The notes below the pieces were generated by a model that worked only from the letters and a program-made list of their open reading frames with translations, ran no database searches and was not told the DNA's origin. Positions 49,795-58,172 of a stretch of DNA of 64,000 bases are shown here, piece by piece. This DNA is from Dactylosporangium sucinum (GTDB lineage: Bacteria; Actinomycetota; Actinomycetes; Mycobacteriales; Micromonosporaceae): positions 316-64,315 of the forward strand of contig NZ_BMPI01000063.1 of assembly GCF_014647515.1 (NCBI RefSeq). Direction: 5' to 3'. Both the position numbers and the translations under genes were made by a program. Every line of letters starts with the position of its first letter. Position 1 is the first letter of the stretch.

Positions 49795-51468
49795 TCAGGG
49801 GCAGACGGACCAGACCTGCAGCGTCGGGCCGTCGGCGGGCAGCGTGCCGGCGAGCGGGGCGCCGCCGTAGAGGTTCGTGCCCTCCGCCGGGGCCGGGATC
49901 GGGGTGCCCGGCGCGCGGCGGGCCAGGACCAGCAGGCGCTCGTCCGGCGTCTCCCGCCAGAACGCTATCGCGTCGGAGGAGACGTGGGCGAAGCGCAGGC
50001 CGCCGTTGCGCAGGGCCGGGTGCTTGCGGCGCAGGGCGAGCAGGTCGCCGTACCACGGCAGGGTCGGCGCGCCCCACGGCAGCGGGGTGCGGGACAGCTC
50101 GCCGTTGGTGCCGGTGAGGCCGAACTCGTCGCCGGCGAAGATCATCGGCACGCCGGGGAGGGTGGCGAGCAGCCCGACCGCGACCTCGGCGCGGGCCGGG
50201 TCGCCGGTCACGGTGTGGATGCGGGCCGTGTCGTGGCTGCCGAGCAGGTTCCAGGAGTGCGTCCACGAGCGCCACGACATCGACGCCTGCACCGCCTGGA
50301 TGGTGCGCACGACCGCGGTGCCGTCGCGGCGCGGGATGCCGCCGGGGACGCCGAGGAAGTCCGGCGGGTCGAACGACGGGCCGCGCAGCCAGCTCCACAG
50401 CGGGCGCAGGAAGCCGGCGTAGTTCATCGTGCCCTGCCAGCCGTCGGCGTCGAGGTCGCCGCCGGCGCCGTGGGCGTGCTCGGCGACGAGCAGCGCGTCC
50501 GGCCGGGCCGCGCGCACCTCGCGGGCGAGCAGCCGAGAGACCTCGACGGTCAGGTCGTCAGCACCGCGCCGGCCGGTCATGTTGGCGACGTCGATCCGCC
50601 AGCCGTCGAGGTACCGAAGCCATTTCCGGACCACCGAATCCGGGGCGGTGGCGAACAGCTCGCGCAGCCGCGGCGATCGCCAGTCCAGCTTGGGCAGCGA
50701 CGGCACGCCCATCCAGGTCTCGAACGAACCGTCGGGCGCGTGGCAGTAGACCTCGGGCGAGGACGTGACCCACGGATGCGTGATGCCCGTGTGGTTCGTC
50801 GTCAGGTCGCCGACCAGGCGCATGCCACGGGTGTGCACCGCGTCGGCCAGCCGGCGCAGCGCCTTGTCCCCGCCCAGCAGCGGGTCGACCCGGTCGAACG
50901 AGGCCGCGTCGTAGCGGTGGTTGGAGGGTGCCGGGAAGAAGGGCGTGAGGTAGACCGTGTCCGCGCCGAGGTCCTGGATGTGCCCGAGGTGCCGGGTGAC
51001 GCCATCGAGGTCGCCGCCGTAGCGCTGGTCCGGCGAGTGGCGGACGGGCTCGTCCCACGCGGCGAGCGAGGGATCACCGGAAGCCGTGGTCCGCGCGAAG
51101 CGGTCCGGGAACACCTGGTAGACGATCGCCTCGCGGGTCCACGGCGGCGGGGCGGGGTGGGCGACGATCCGGAAGTCGAACGCGTCGGGCACGTCGTGGG
51201 CGAACCGGCCGGCCGCGGTGTACCAGTCGCCGTCGACGAGGAACCGGTAGCGGGTGACCGGGTTGCGGACCTCGACCCGGGCCCGCCACCACAGCTCGTC
51301 GCCGCGCAGCGCCGGGGTGGCGGCGGCGAAGGCCGGCTCGCCGTCGCGGACCGAGCGCACGTGCACGACCGTCGTCGACAGCGACGTGCGCAGGAAGACG
51401 TCCACGGTGGAGCCGAGGCGCGGGTTCTGGTCCGGCACGTACAGCGCGGAACCGTCGTGATGCATCAT
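49795..51468 (-). CDS. GH13 alpha-glucan hydrolase (cyclomaltodextrinase/neopullulanase-like)
   Basis: 557 residues, no signal peptide, so intracellular. N-terminal beta-sandwich (~1-115: RNPVTRYRFLVDGDWYTAAGRF) then TIM-barrel: AIVYQVFPDRFAR, VGDLTTNHTG, nucleophile D in LDGWRIDVANM, acid E in LLVAEHAHG, and third Asp in NLLGSHDTARI. C-terminal beta domain at ~490-557. Fourth gene of the malEFG operon: ATG 51468 overlaps the malG stop (ATGA). It would cut imported maltodextrins. Confidence 0.92.
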   Translation of the reverse strand: MMHHDGSALYVPDQNPRLGSTVDVFLRTSLSTTVVHVRSVRDGEPAFAAATPALRGDELWWRARVEVRNPVTRYRFLVDGDWYTAAGRFAHDVPDAFDFRIVAHPAPPPWTREAIVYQVFPDRFARTTASGDPSLAAWDEPVRHSPDQRYGGDLDGVTRHLGHIQDLGADTVYLTPFFPAPSNHRYDAASFDRVDPLLGGDKALRRLADAVHTRGMRLVGDLTTNHTGITHPWVTSSPEVYCHAPDGSFETWMGVPSLPKLDWRSPRLRELFATAPDSVVRKWLRYLDGWRIDVANMTGRRGADDLTVEVSRLLAREVRAARPDALLVAEHAHGAGGDLDADGWQGTMNYAGFLRPLWSWLRGPSFDPPDFLGVPGGIPRRDGTAVVRTIQAVQASMSWRSWTHSWNLLGSHDTARIHTVTGDPARAEVAVGLLATLPGVPMIFAGDEFGLTGTNGELSRTPLPWGAPTLPWYGDLLALRRKHPALRNGGLRFAHVSSDAIAFWRETPDERLLVLARRAPGTPIPAPAEGTNLYGGAPLAGTLPADGPTLQVWSVCP

Positions 51469-52310
51469 CCCTTCACCGCCCCCGCCGTCAGGCCCGTCAC
51501 GATGTACCGCTGCAACGCCTGGAACACCACGACGGTCGGGATCGCGGTGAGCAGCGACCCGGCGCAGAACATGCCGAAGTTCGCGTTGCGCTTCTCGGCG
51601 ACGAGTCCGTAGAGGCCGACGGCGAGCGTCTTCGTGCCGTCGCTGCGCAGGAAGACGTTCGCGAGCAGCACCTCGTTGATGGTGCCGATGAAGCCGAGCA
51701 GCCCGGTGACGGCGAGGATCGGCGCGATGAGCGGCAGCATGACGCGGAAGAACGTCTGCGCGTGGGTGGCGCCGTCCATCAGCGCCGACTCGTCGAGCTC
51801 TTTCGGCACGGTGTCGAGGAAGCCCTTCATGAGCCACGTGTTCACGCCGAGCGCGCCGCCGAGGTACAGCAGGAGCAGCCCCCACTGACTGTCCAGCCCG
51901 AACGCCGGGTAGAAGTCGCCGACCTCGGCGAAGATGAGGTAGATCGTCACGACCGCCAGGAACTGCGGGAACATCTGGATGAGCAGCAGCGCCATGAGCC
52001 CGACCCGGCGGCCGGCGAAGCGCATGCGGGAGAACGCGTAGGCGGCCAGGACCGACAGGAAGATCCCGGCGAACGCCGAGGTTCCCGCGATGAGGATGGA
52101 GTTGAGGTACCACGACGCGAAGCGCGTCTCGGTGAACAGGTCGCCGAAGTTGGCCAGGCTCGCCCCCGACGGCAGCAGCGACGTCGAGCTCAGCGAGCCG
52201 ACGGGGTTGAGCGCGGCGGACAGCACGAAGACGATCGGGAACAGCGAGAACGCGACGGCGAGCAGCCCGGCGAGGTGCCGCCAGCCGTGCCGGCGGATCC
52301 AGGACGTCAT
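51465..52310 (-). CDS. malG: Maltose/maltodextrin ABC permease MalG
   Basis: 281 residues, six TM helices. Coupling EAA loop LDESALMDGATHAQTFFRVMLPLIAPIL; N-terminal FSLFPIVFVLSAALNP. Ends in the MalG-like TGLTAGAVKG, the C-terminal tail that reaches into the ATPase dimer of E. coli MalK. ATGA overlaps with malF and the GH13 gene. No MalK ATPase is encoded here; a shared MsiK-type ATPase elsewhere probably serves, as in Streptomyces (inference). Confidence 0.94.
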   Translation of the reverse strand: MTSWIRRHGWRHLAGLLAVAFSLFPIVFVLSAALNPVGSLSSTSLLPSGASLANFGDLFTETRFASWYLNSILIAGTSAFAGIFLSVLAAYAFSRMRFAGRRVGLMALLLIQMFPQFLAVVTIYLIFAEVGDFYPAFGLDSQWGLLLLYLGGALGVNTWLMKGFLDTVPKELDESALMDGATHAQTFFRVMLPLIAPILAVTGLLGFIGTINEVLLANVFLRSDGTKTLAVGLYGLVAEKRNANFGMFCAGSLLTAIPTVVVFQALQRYIVTGLTAGAVKG

Positions 52311-53830
52311 GCGTAGACCTCCTCCTGACGGCGGCTGCGCCGGAAGCCGATGACCGAGATGACGGCGACGATCGCGAAGATGTAGCAGGAGATCGCCGCG
52401 GCGAAGCCGAACTGGGCGCCGGAGCCGCCGAACGCGAGCCGGTAGGTGTAGGTGATGAGCAGGTCGGTGGCGCCGACGCTGGGGTTGTCGGCCGGGAACG
52501 GCGCACCCTCGGTGGTCAGGTAGATCGCGTTGAAGTTGTTGAAGTTGAACGCGAACGACGAGATGAGCAGCGGCGACAGCGCGACGAGCAGCAGCGGCAG
52601 GGTGATGCGCCGGAACCGCTGGCCGGCGGTCGCGCCGTCGACCGAGGCGGCCTCGCCCATCTCCTTCGGGATGGCCTGCAGCGCACCGGTCGCGACGAGG
52701 AACATGTACGGGTAGCCCAGCCACAGCTGCACGAGGATGACCGCGGCGCGGGCCGTCCACGGCTCGCCGAACCAGTCGACGTGCAGCCCGAAGAACCGGT
52801 TGATGAGGCCGAACTCCTGGTTGAACAGGTCGCGCCAGACGAGCAGCATGGCGAAGGACGGCATCGCGTAGGGCAGCACCAGCAGCACCCGGTAGAGCGT
52901 GCGGCCGCGCAGCCGGTCGGCGTGCAGGGCGAGGGCGCAGGCCAGGCCGAGCGCGAAGGTGGCGAGCACCGAGGCGACGGCGAAGCCGAGGTTCCAGACG
53001 AGGGTCCGCAGGAACGGCCCGGCGACGCGCGAGTCGGTGAGCACCCGGGTGAAGTTGGTGAACCCGGCGCTGACCTTCCAGCCCTGGGCGAGCCGCTCGC
53101 CGTCGGCGGCGACGAAGCTGCCGGTGCGCTCGTCGGCGGTCCACCGCTTGCCGCTGCCGCGGTCGGTGATGCAGTCGCAGGCCCGGTCGTAGAAGCGGGT
53201 GGCCTGCCCGTTGTACGCCTTGGACAGCCCGGAGGCGCGCACGGCGCCGTCGGCGGTGGGCACGGTGAAGGCGAGGATCTCGTCGTTGCGCAGGCTGGCC
53301 TCGGCCAGGTTGAGCAGCGTGTACCCGTCGGCGGCGGTGATCCGCCCGCCGGTGACCGTGACCTTGCCGGCGTCGAGCGGGCGCAGGCCGTCGCGGGTGC
53401 CGGCGTAGGCCTTGCCGTCGCCGTCGGTGAGCAGGAAGACCAGGCCGCCCTCGTCGAGCGCGACCGACAGGTCGTACGAGGTGGAGCCGGGCACCTGCTG
53501 GACCGAGGCGCTCTGCACGGCGACGATCGCGTCCTGCTTGCTGCCGCGGTGGCCGTCGCCGAAGTTGGAGAAGGCGGTGCTGACGGTGTAGAGGACCGGC
53601 ACGATCTGGAAGGCCAGGAGGAACAGCACCCCCGGGACGAGGTACTTCGCCGGGATGTGCCGCGGCGACAGGTACACGGCGAAGATCAGCCCCGTGACGA
53701 CGACCAGGACGGTGAGCCATCCCCAGGCATGCTGGTCGGCGAGGGGGAAGGCCGCGTAGACGGCCAACGCGAGGGCGAGCCCGAGCACCACGATCTTCAC
53801 CAGGGTGCCCCGGGGGTGCGTGTTCGTCAT
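52307..53830 (-). CDS. malF: Maltose/maltodextrin ABC permease MalF
   Basis: 507 residues. N-terminal three TM helices, a ~170-residue extracytoplasmic P2-like domain (SVALDEGGLVFLLTDGDGKAYAGTRDGL...), then the permease core with EAA loop MGEAASVDGATAGQRFRRITLPLL. The large P2 loop is the hallmark of MalF over other sugar permeases. Overlaps malE by 1 bp (TAATG) and malG by 4 bp. Confidence 0.94.
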   Translation of the reverse strand: MTNTHPRGTLVKIVVLGLALALAVYAAFPLADQHAWGWLTVLVVVTGLIFAVYLSPRHIPAKYLVPGVLFLLAFQIVPVLYTVSTAFSNFGDGHRGSKQDAIVAVQSASVQQVPGSTSYDLSVALDEGGLVFLLTDGDGKAYAGTRDGLRPLDAGKVTVTGGRITAADGYTLLNLAEASLRNDEILAFTVPTADGAVRASGLSKAYNGQATRFYDRACDCITDRGSGKRWTADERTGSFVAADGERLAQGWKVSAGFTNFTRVLTDSRVAGPFLRTLVWNLGFAVASVLATFALGLACALALHADRLRGRTLYRVLLVLPYAMPSFAMLLVWRDLFNQEFGLINRFFGLHVDWFGEPWTARAAVILVQLWLGYPYMFLVATGALQAIPKEMGEAASVDGATAGQRFRRITLPLLLVALSPLLISSFAFNFNNFNAIYLTTEGAPFPADNPSVGATDLLITYTYRLAFGGSGAQFGFAAAISCYIFAIVAVISVIGFRRSRRQEEVYA

Positions 53831-55080
53831 TACTTGTTGATCGCGTCCGTGATGCTCTTCGACGCCGCGTCGAGCGTCGTCTGCACGTCGGCGCCGCCGA
53901 CGATGGCCGCCTCGGCCTTGCCGAACGGGTCCCAGACCGCGGCCATGGCCGGGATGGCCGGCAGCACGGCACCGCCCTTGCCCGCGTTGAGCCACTTCTC
54001 GATGTCGGCGTCGCCGCTCTTGACCTGGTCGAGGGCGGCGGTGAGCGCCGGCGGGCGCGGGTTGGCCTGGTACAGCGCGACCTGCAGGTCGGGCTTCGTC
54101 AGGTAGTTGGTGATGAACTCGTTGGCCAGGGCCTTGCTCTTGCCCTTGCTGGCCACGTAGAACGCCTGCACGCCGACGAACGGCTGGGCCGCCTTGCCGC
54201 CGCTGAACGCCGGGATCGGGGTGATGTCGTACTTCACGCCGGCCTTCTTGATGTCGGCGACCGCCCACGGGCCGGAGATCAGGAACGCGGTCTTCCCGCC
54301 GGTGAACGTCGGGATGGCGTTGTCGCCGTTGACCGAGCGGGTCAGCGCGCCCGAGCCCTTCTCGCCCAGCGCGGCGATCTTCTTGAACGCCTCGACCGAC
54401 TGCGGCTTGCCGACGCCGAGGTCGGACGGGTCGTAGTCGCCGTTGGCCTTGGTGCCGAACAGGTACCCGCCGGCGCTGCTGAACAGCGGGTAGACGTGGT
54501 ATGCGTCGCCGGTGTTGCCGACCTGCAGCGACATGATGTTGGTGACCTTGCCGGCGTCCTTGAGCGACTTGCCGGCGGCCACGAGCTCCTCGATGCTGGC
54601 CGGCGCGGCCGGGGCGAGGTCGGTGTTGCGGATCAGCGCGAGGTTCTCGATCGCGTAGGGCACGCCGTAGACCTGGCCGTTGAAGGTGACGGCCTTGAGC
54701 GCGACCTCGGCGAAGCCGGCCTTCTGCTGGTCGGTGAGCTGGACCGGGTCGATGGTGCCGTTCTGCACGAGGTTGCCGATCCAGTCGTGCGCGCCGACCA
54801 CGATGTCCGGGCCCTTGCCCGACTGGGCGGCGGTGACGTAGTTGGTCTGCAGGTCCTTGGAGACGGCCTGGACCTCGACGGTGACGCCGTTGGTCTTGCC
54901 GAACGTCTCGGCGAACGGCTTGAGGGCGGCCGCGCGCTGGTCGTCGGCCCAGATGGTGAGGGTGCCGCCGGCCGGCTTGGCCGACTCGCCCGCGGAAGGA
55001 GTGTCGTCGCCGCTGCCGCAGGCGGCCGTGGCGAGGGTCAAAGCGGCGAGGGTGAACACACCCGCGATACGGATGCGCAT
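53830..55080 (-). CDS. malE: Maltose/maltodextrin-binding lipoprotein MalE
   Basis: 416 residues. Lipobox TAAC with C near residue 21; then TLTIWADDQRAAALKPFAETFGKTNGVTVEV, GPDIVVGAHDWIGNL, VYGVPYAIENLALIRNTDL, and GGKTAFLISGPWAVADIKKAGVKYDITPIP, all typical of MalE-type solute binders. First gene of malEFG-GH13, divergent from malR. AGGAG precedes the ATG. Repressor sites upstream at 55201-55212. Confidence 0.95.
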   Translation of the reverse strand: MRIRIAGVFTLAALTLATAACGSGDDTPSAGESAKPAGGTLTIWADDQRAAALKPFAETFGKTNGVTVEVQAVSKDLQTNYVTAAQSGKGPDIVVGAHDWIGNLVQNGTIDPVQLTDQQKAGFAEVALKAVTFNGQVYGVPYAIENLALIRNTDLAPAAPASIEELVAAGKSLKDAGKVTNIMSLQVGNTGDAYHVYPLFSSAGGYLFGTKANGDYDPSDLGVGKPQSVEAFKKIAALGEKGSGALTRSVNGDNAIPTFTGGKTAFLISGPWAVADIKKAGVKYDITPIPAFSGGKAAQPFVGVQAFYVASKGKSKALANEFITNYLTKPDLQVALYQANPRPPALTAALDQVKSGDADIEKWLNAGKGGAVLPAIPAMAAVWDPFGKAEAAIVGGADVQTTLDAASKSITDAINK

Positions 55081-55200
55081 CGAAGGACTCCTGTTCAGCA
55101 GGCAGCGCGCGGCCGTGGACACGGCCGCGTGCTGCGTCGGTGAAGGGTGCCCGGCCGTCGGTGCAGGGGTGTCGATCGAATGCCGGTGGCAGGGACCGTA

Positions 55201-55212
55201 GCAACAAGTTGC
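55201..55212. promoter_or_regulatory. Putative MalR operator between malE and malR
   Basis: GCAAC-AA-GTTGC palindrome with GCAG following; on the minus strand CTGCAACTTGTTGC. It resembles the CTTGCAG boxes bound by Streptomyces MalR/Reg1. Placed 121 bp before malE and 63 bp before malR. Confidence 0.5.
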
Positions 55213-55274
55213 AGCGAATGAAAGAGCTTCCAGCCGACTTTCAATTTGACCGTCCGGCCGCTTACAGTCGTCGC

Positions 55275-56288
55275 ATGGCCATGGACGCTCCACGAGCTCG
55301 GCTCGCTGACATCGCCCGGCAGGCGGAGGTCAGCGAGGCGACCGTCTCGCGGGTGCTCAACGACCGGCCCGGGGTCAGCGCCGACACCCGTCACGCCGTG
55401 CTCACCGCGCTCGACGTGCTCGGTTACGAGCGACCCGAACGGCTCCGCAAGCGCAGCGCCGGCCTCGTCGGCCTGGTCACGCCGGAGCTGGAGAACCCGA
55501 TCTTCCCGCTCTTCGCCCAGGTCATCGAGTCGGCGCTGTCCCGGCACGGCTACACGCCGGTGCTGTGCACGCAGACCCCGGGCGGCGTGACCGAGGACGA
55601 GTACGTGGAGATGCTGCTCGACCGCTCGGTCGCCGGCATCATCTTCGTCTCCGGCCTGCACGCCGACACCAGCGCCGACCACGACCGCTACCGCAAGCTC
55701 ATCGACCGGCCGCTGCCGATCGTGCTGGTCACGGGCTACGTCGAGGGCCTCGCGGCGCCGTGCGTCTCGTGCGACGACGCGCGAGCCAGCGAGCTGGCGG
55801 TCGACCACCTCGCCTCGCTGGGCCACCAGCGCATCGGGCTGATCAGCGGTCCCGAGCGGTACCTCCCGGTCCAGCGGAAGCTCGCCGGCTACCGGGCGGC
55901 GATGGCGCGCCACGGCCTGGCCGAGGAGATCGAGCTGTCGCTCTTCGGCGTCGAGGGCGGCGCGGCCGCGGCCGGGCGGCTGCTCGACCGCGGGATCACC
56001 GGCCTGGTCTGCGGCTCCGACCTGATGGCGCTCGGCGCCGTGCGGGCGGCCCGCGCCCGGGGCCTGTCGGTGCCGCGGGACGTGTCCGTGGTCGGCTACG
56101 ACGACTCGCCGCTCATCGCGTTCACCGATCCGCCGCTGACCACCCTGCGCCAGCCGGTGCGGGCGATGTCCAACGCGGCGGCGCAGAACCTGGTCGACGC
56201 CATCAACGGGCAGCCCAGCCCGCACTCGGAGTACCTGTTCGCCCCCGAGCTGGTGGTGCGCGGCTCCACCGGCATCGCCCGCCGCTGA
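55275..56288 (+). CDS. malR: LacI-family repressor of the maltose locus
   Basis: 337 residues from the ATG at 55275. N-terminal HTH ARLADIARQAEVSEATVSRVLNDRPGVSADTRHAVLTALDVLGY; then ribose-binding-like effector domain (GLVTPELENPIFPLFAQVIE, LDRSVAGIIFVSGLH, GHQRIGLISGPERYLPVQRKLAGYRAAM, VCGSDLMALGAVRAARARG, VVGYDDSPLIAFTDPPLTTLRQP). Divergent from malE and next to the alpha-glucosidase and amylase genes; it probably represses all of them until a maltodextrin binds. -10-like TACAGT at 55263-55268 suggests a leaderless mRNA. Confidence 0.93.
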   Translation: MAMDAPRARLADIARQAEVSEATVSRVLNDRPGVSADTRHAVLTALDVLGYERPERLRKRSAGLVGLVTPELENPIFPLFAQVIESALSRHGYTPVLCTQTPGGVTEDEYVEMLLDRSVAGIIFVSGLHADTSADHDRYRKLIDRPLPIVLVTGYVEGLAAPCVSCDDARASELAVDHLASLGHQRIGLISGPERYLPVQRKLAGYRAAMARHGLAEEIELSLFGVEGGAAAAGRLLDRGITGLVCGSDLMALGAVRAARARGLSVPRDVSVVGYDDSPLIAFTDPPLTTLRQPVRAMSNAAAQNLVDAINGQPSPHSEYLFAPELVVRGSTGIARR

Positions 56289-56340
56289 CTCCCCCGGCGC
56301 CGCCCCGACGTGCAGGGGCGTGGCGGCGCCCCCTCGTTGT

Positions 56341-56416
56341 GTCGATCTTGCACTTGTGGTGCCAGGACACTCCCACGATGTCCGGGTTTGTCAGGCACCA
56401 CAACTGCAAGATCGAC
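56341..56416. repeat. Palindromic intergenic repeat, copy C
   Basis: 23-nt arms (GTCGATCTTGCACTTG... / ...CAACTGCAAGATCGAC) with one mismatch, 30-nt loop. Lies between malR and the alpha-glucosidase gene, 55 bp before its start. Confidence 0.9.
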
Positions 56417-56470
56417 GCGATTGGGGGGGTGGGGCCTGGACCCAACCACGTGACACGGAGGAACACCGCT

Positions 56471-58015
56471 GTGCCTGAAACGCCCTGGTGGCGGACCGCC
56501 GCCATCTACGAGATCTACGTCCGCAGCTTCGCCGACGGCAACGGCGACGGGATCGGCGACCTGGCCGGGCTGCGGGAACGGCTGCCGTACCTGCGCGACC
56601 TCGGCGTCGACGCGCTCTGGCTGACGCCGTTCTTCCGCTCCCCCATGGTCGACGGCGGCTACGACGTCGCCGACTACCGCGACGTCGACCCGACGCTCGG
56701 CACGCTCGCCGACTTCGACGCGATGCTGGCCCGGGCGCACGAGTTCGGCCTCCGGGTGATCATCGACGTGGTGCCGAACCACACGTCGTCCCAGCACCCG
56801 TGGTTTGCGGAAGCGTTGCAAGCCCTTCCAGGGTCGCCCGCCCGGGCGCGGTACCACTTCCATCCGGCGACCACGGACAGTAACCCACCGAACGACTGGG
56901 AGTCGGTGTTCGGCGGCTCGGCCTGGACGCAGGTGCCCGACGGCGAGTGGTACCTGCACCTGTTCGACCCGGCCCAGCCCGACCTCAACTGGGACAACGC
57001 CGACGTGCGCAGCGAGTTCGAGGGCGTGCTGCGATTCTGGCTCGACCGCGGCGTCGACGGCTTCCGCATCGACGTCGCGCACGGCATGGCCAAGCGCGCC
57101 GGCTACCCGCCGGTGGGCCGCTCCGGCCAGATCGGCCTGCTCGGCAAGGCGGAGCTGCCGTACTTCGACCAGGACGGCGTCCACGAGATCCACCGCGCCT
57201 GGCGCAAGATCCTGGACTCGTACCCCGGGCAGCGGATGGCGGTGGCCGAGGCGTGGGCGTCGACCCCGCAGCGGCTGGCCCGGTACGTCGCCCCGGACGA
57301 GCTGCACCAGGCGTTCAACTTCGACTTCCTGTCGGCCCCGTGGGACGACCCGGCCGAGGTGAGACGGATCATCGACGCCTGCGTGCACGCCGCCGACTCG
57401 GTCGGCGCGCCGACCACGTGGGTGCTGGCCAACCACGACGTGCAGCGGCACGTGACCCGGCTGGGCTCGCCGCAGCGGGCGTTCGCGGCGGCGCTGCTGA
57501 TGCTGGCGCTGCCGGGTTCGGCGTACCTGTACCAGGGCGAGGAGCTCGGCCTGCCGGAGGTGCTCGACCTGCCGCCGGAGGCGCGACAGGACCCGGTGTG
57601 GTTCCGCTCGGGCGGCACGGACCCGGGCCGGGACGGCTGCCGCGTGCCGCTGCCGTGGGAGGCGGCGGCGCCGGCGCACGGCTTCTCGGCGACGGGCGCG
57701 TCGTGGCTCCCGCAACCGGCGTGGGCCGCGCTGGCGGCCGACACGCAGGCGGGCGACCCGGCCTCCACGCTGGAGCTGTACCGGGAGGCGCTCCGCCTGC
57801 GTCGCGGCTTCACCGGCCCGCTGCGCTGGAACGACTCCCCGGCCGGCGTCCTGGACCTCACCCGGGACGGTGTCCGCTGCGTCGTCAACCTGTCCGGCGG
57901 CGCCGTGCCGCTGCCGGACGGTGACGTCGTGCTCGCCAGCGGGCCGGTCGACGGGGACGTGCTGCCGGACAACACCGCGGTGTGGATCTTTGCAAGAGGA
58001 AACGAACTTTCCTAA
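56471..58015 (+). CDS. Intracellular GH13 alpha-glucosidase
   Basis: 514 residues, no signal peptide. TIM-barrel GH13 (oligo-1,6-glucosidase/alpha-glucosidase group): AAIYEIYVRSFADGNGDGIGDL, DVVPNHTSSQHPWF, nucleophile D201 (GFRIDVAHG), acid E260 (VAEAWAS), D323 (LANHDVQRH). GTG start behind CGGAGGAAC. It would split imported maltose and maltodextrins to glucose. Its 3' end carries the first CTTTGCAAG box of the amylase promoter. Confidence 0.94.
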   Translation: MPETPWWRTAAIYEIYVRSFADGNGDGIGDLAGLRERLPYLRDLGVDALWLTPFFRSPMVDGGYDVADYRDVDPTLGTLADFDAMLARAHEFGLRVIIDVVPNHTSSQHPWFAEALQALPGSPARARYHFHPATTDSNPPNDWESVFGGSAWTQVPDGEWYLHLFDPAQPDLNWDNADVRSEFEGVLRFWLDRGVDGFRIDVAHGMAKRAGYPPVGRSGQIGLLGKAELPYFDQDGVHEIHRAWRKILDSYPGQRMAVAEAWASTPQRLARYVAPDELHQAFNFDFLSAPWDDPAEVRRIIDACVHAADSVGAPTTWVLANHDVQRHVTRLGSPQRAFAAALLMLALPGSAYLYQGEELGLPEVLDLPPEARQDPVWFRSGGTDPGRDGCRVPLPWEAAAPAHGFSATGASWLPQPAWAALAADTQAGDPASTLELYREALRLRRGFTGPLRWNDSPAGVLDLTRDGVRCVVNLSGGAVPLPDGDVVLASGPVDGDVLPDNTAVWIFARGNELS

Positions 58016-58071
58016 CCGTTTCCGCAGGTCAGAGGACCTTGCAAGAACTGTCTGCTGGAAATTCTTGCAAG
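57989..58071. promoter_or_regulatory. Three CTTGCAAG boxes before the amylase gene
   Basis: TTTGCAAG (57989-57996), CTTGCAAG (58038-58045) and CTTGCAAG (58064-58071), the last two 26 bp apart. A TTGACA follows at 58076-58081. They match the MalR/Reg1 half-site type (CTTGCAG) of Streptomyces amylase promoters. Confidence 0.7.
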
Positions 58072-58172
58072 GTTCTTGACACCGCTTTCAGCAGCACCGA
58101 GGCTCAGCGTCATCGATCCGGCCGCCACCGGGTCGTCGTGCACACTCCGCCACCGCCATTCCGGAGGACCTC

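Noticed and set aside
55140..55274. N-terminal extension of the LacI-type regulator
   Set aside because: It would cover the malE/malR operator region and has no LacI content; the HTH begins right after the ATG at 55275.
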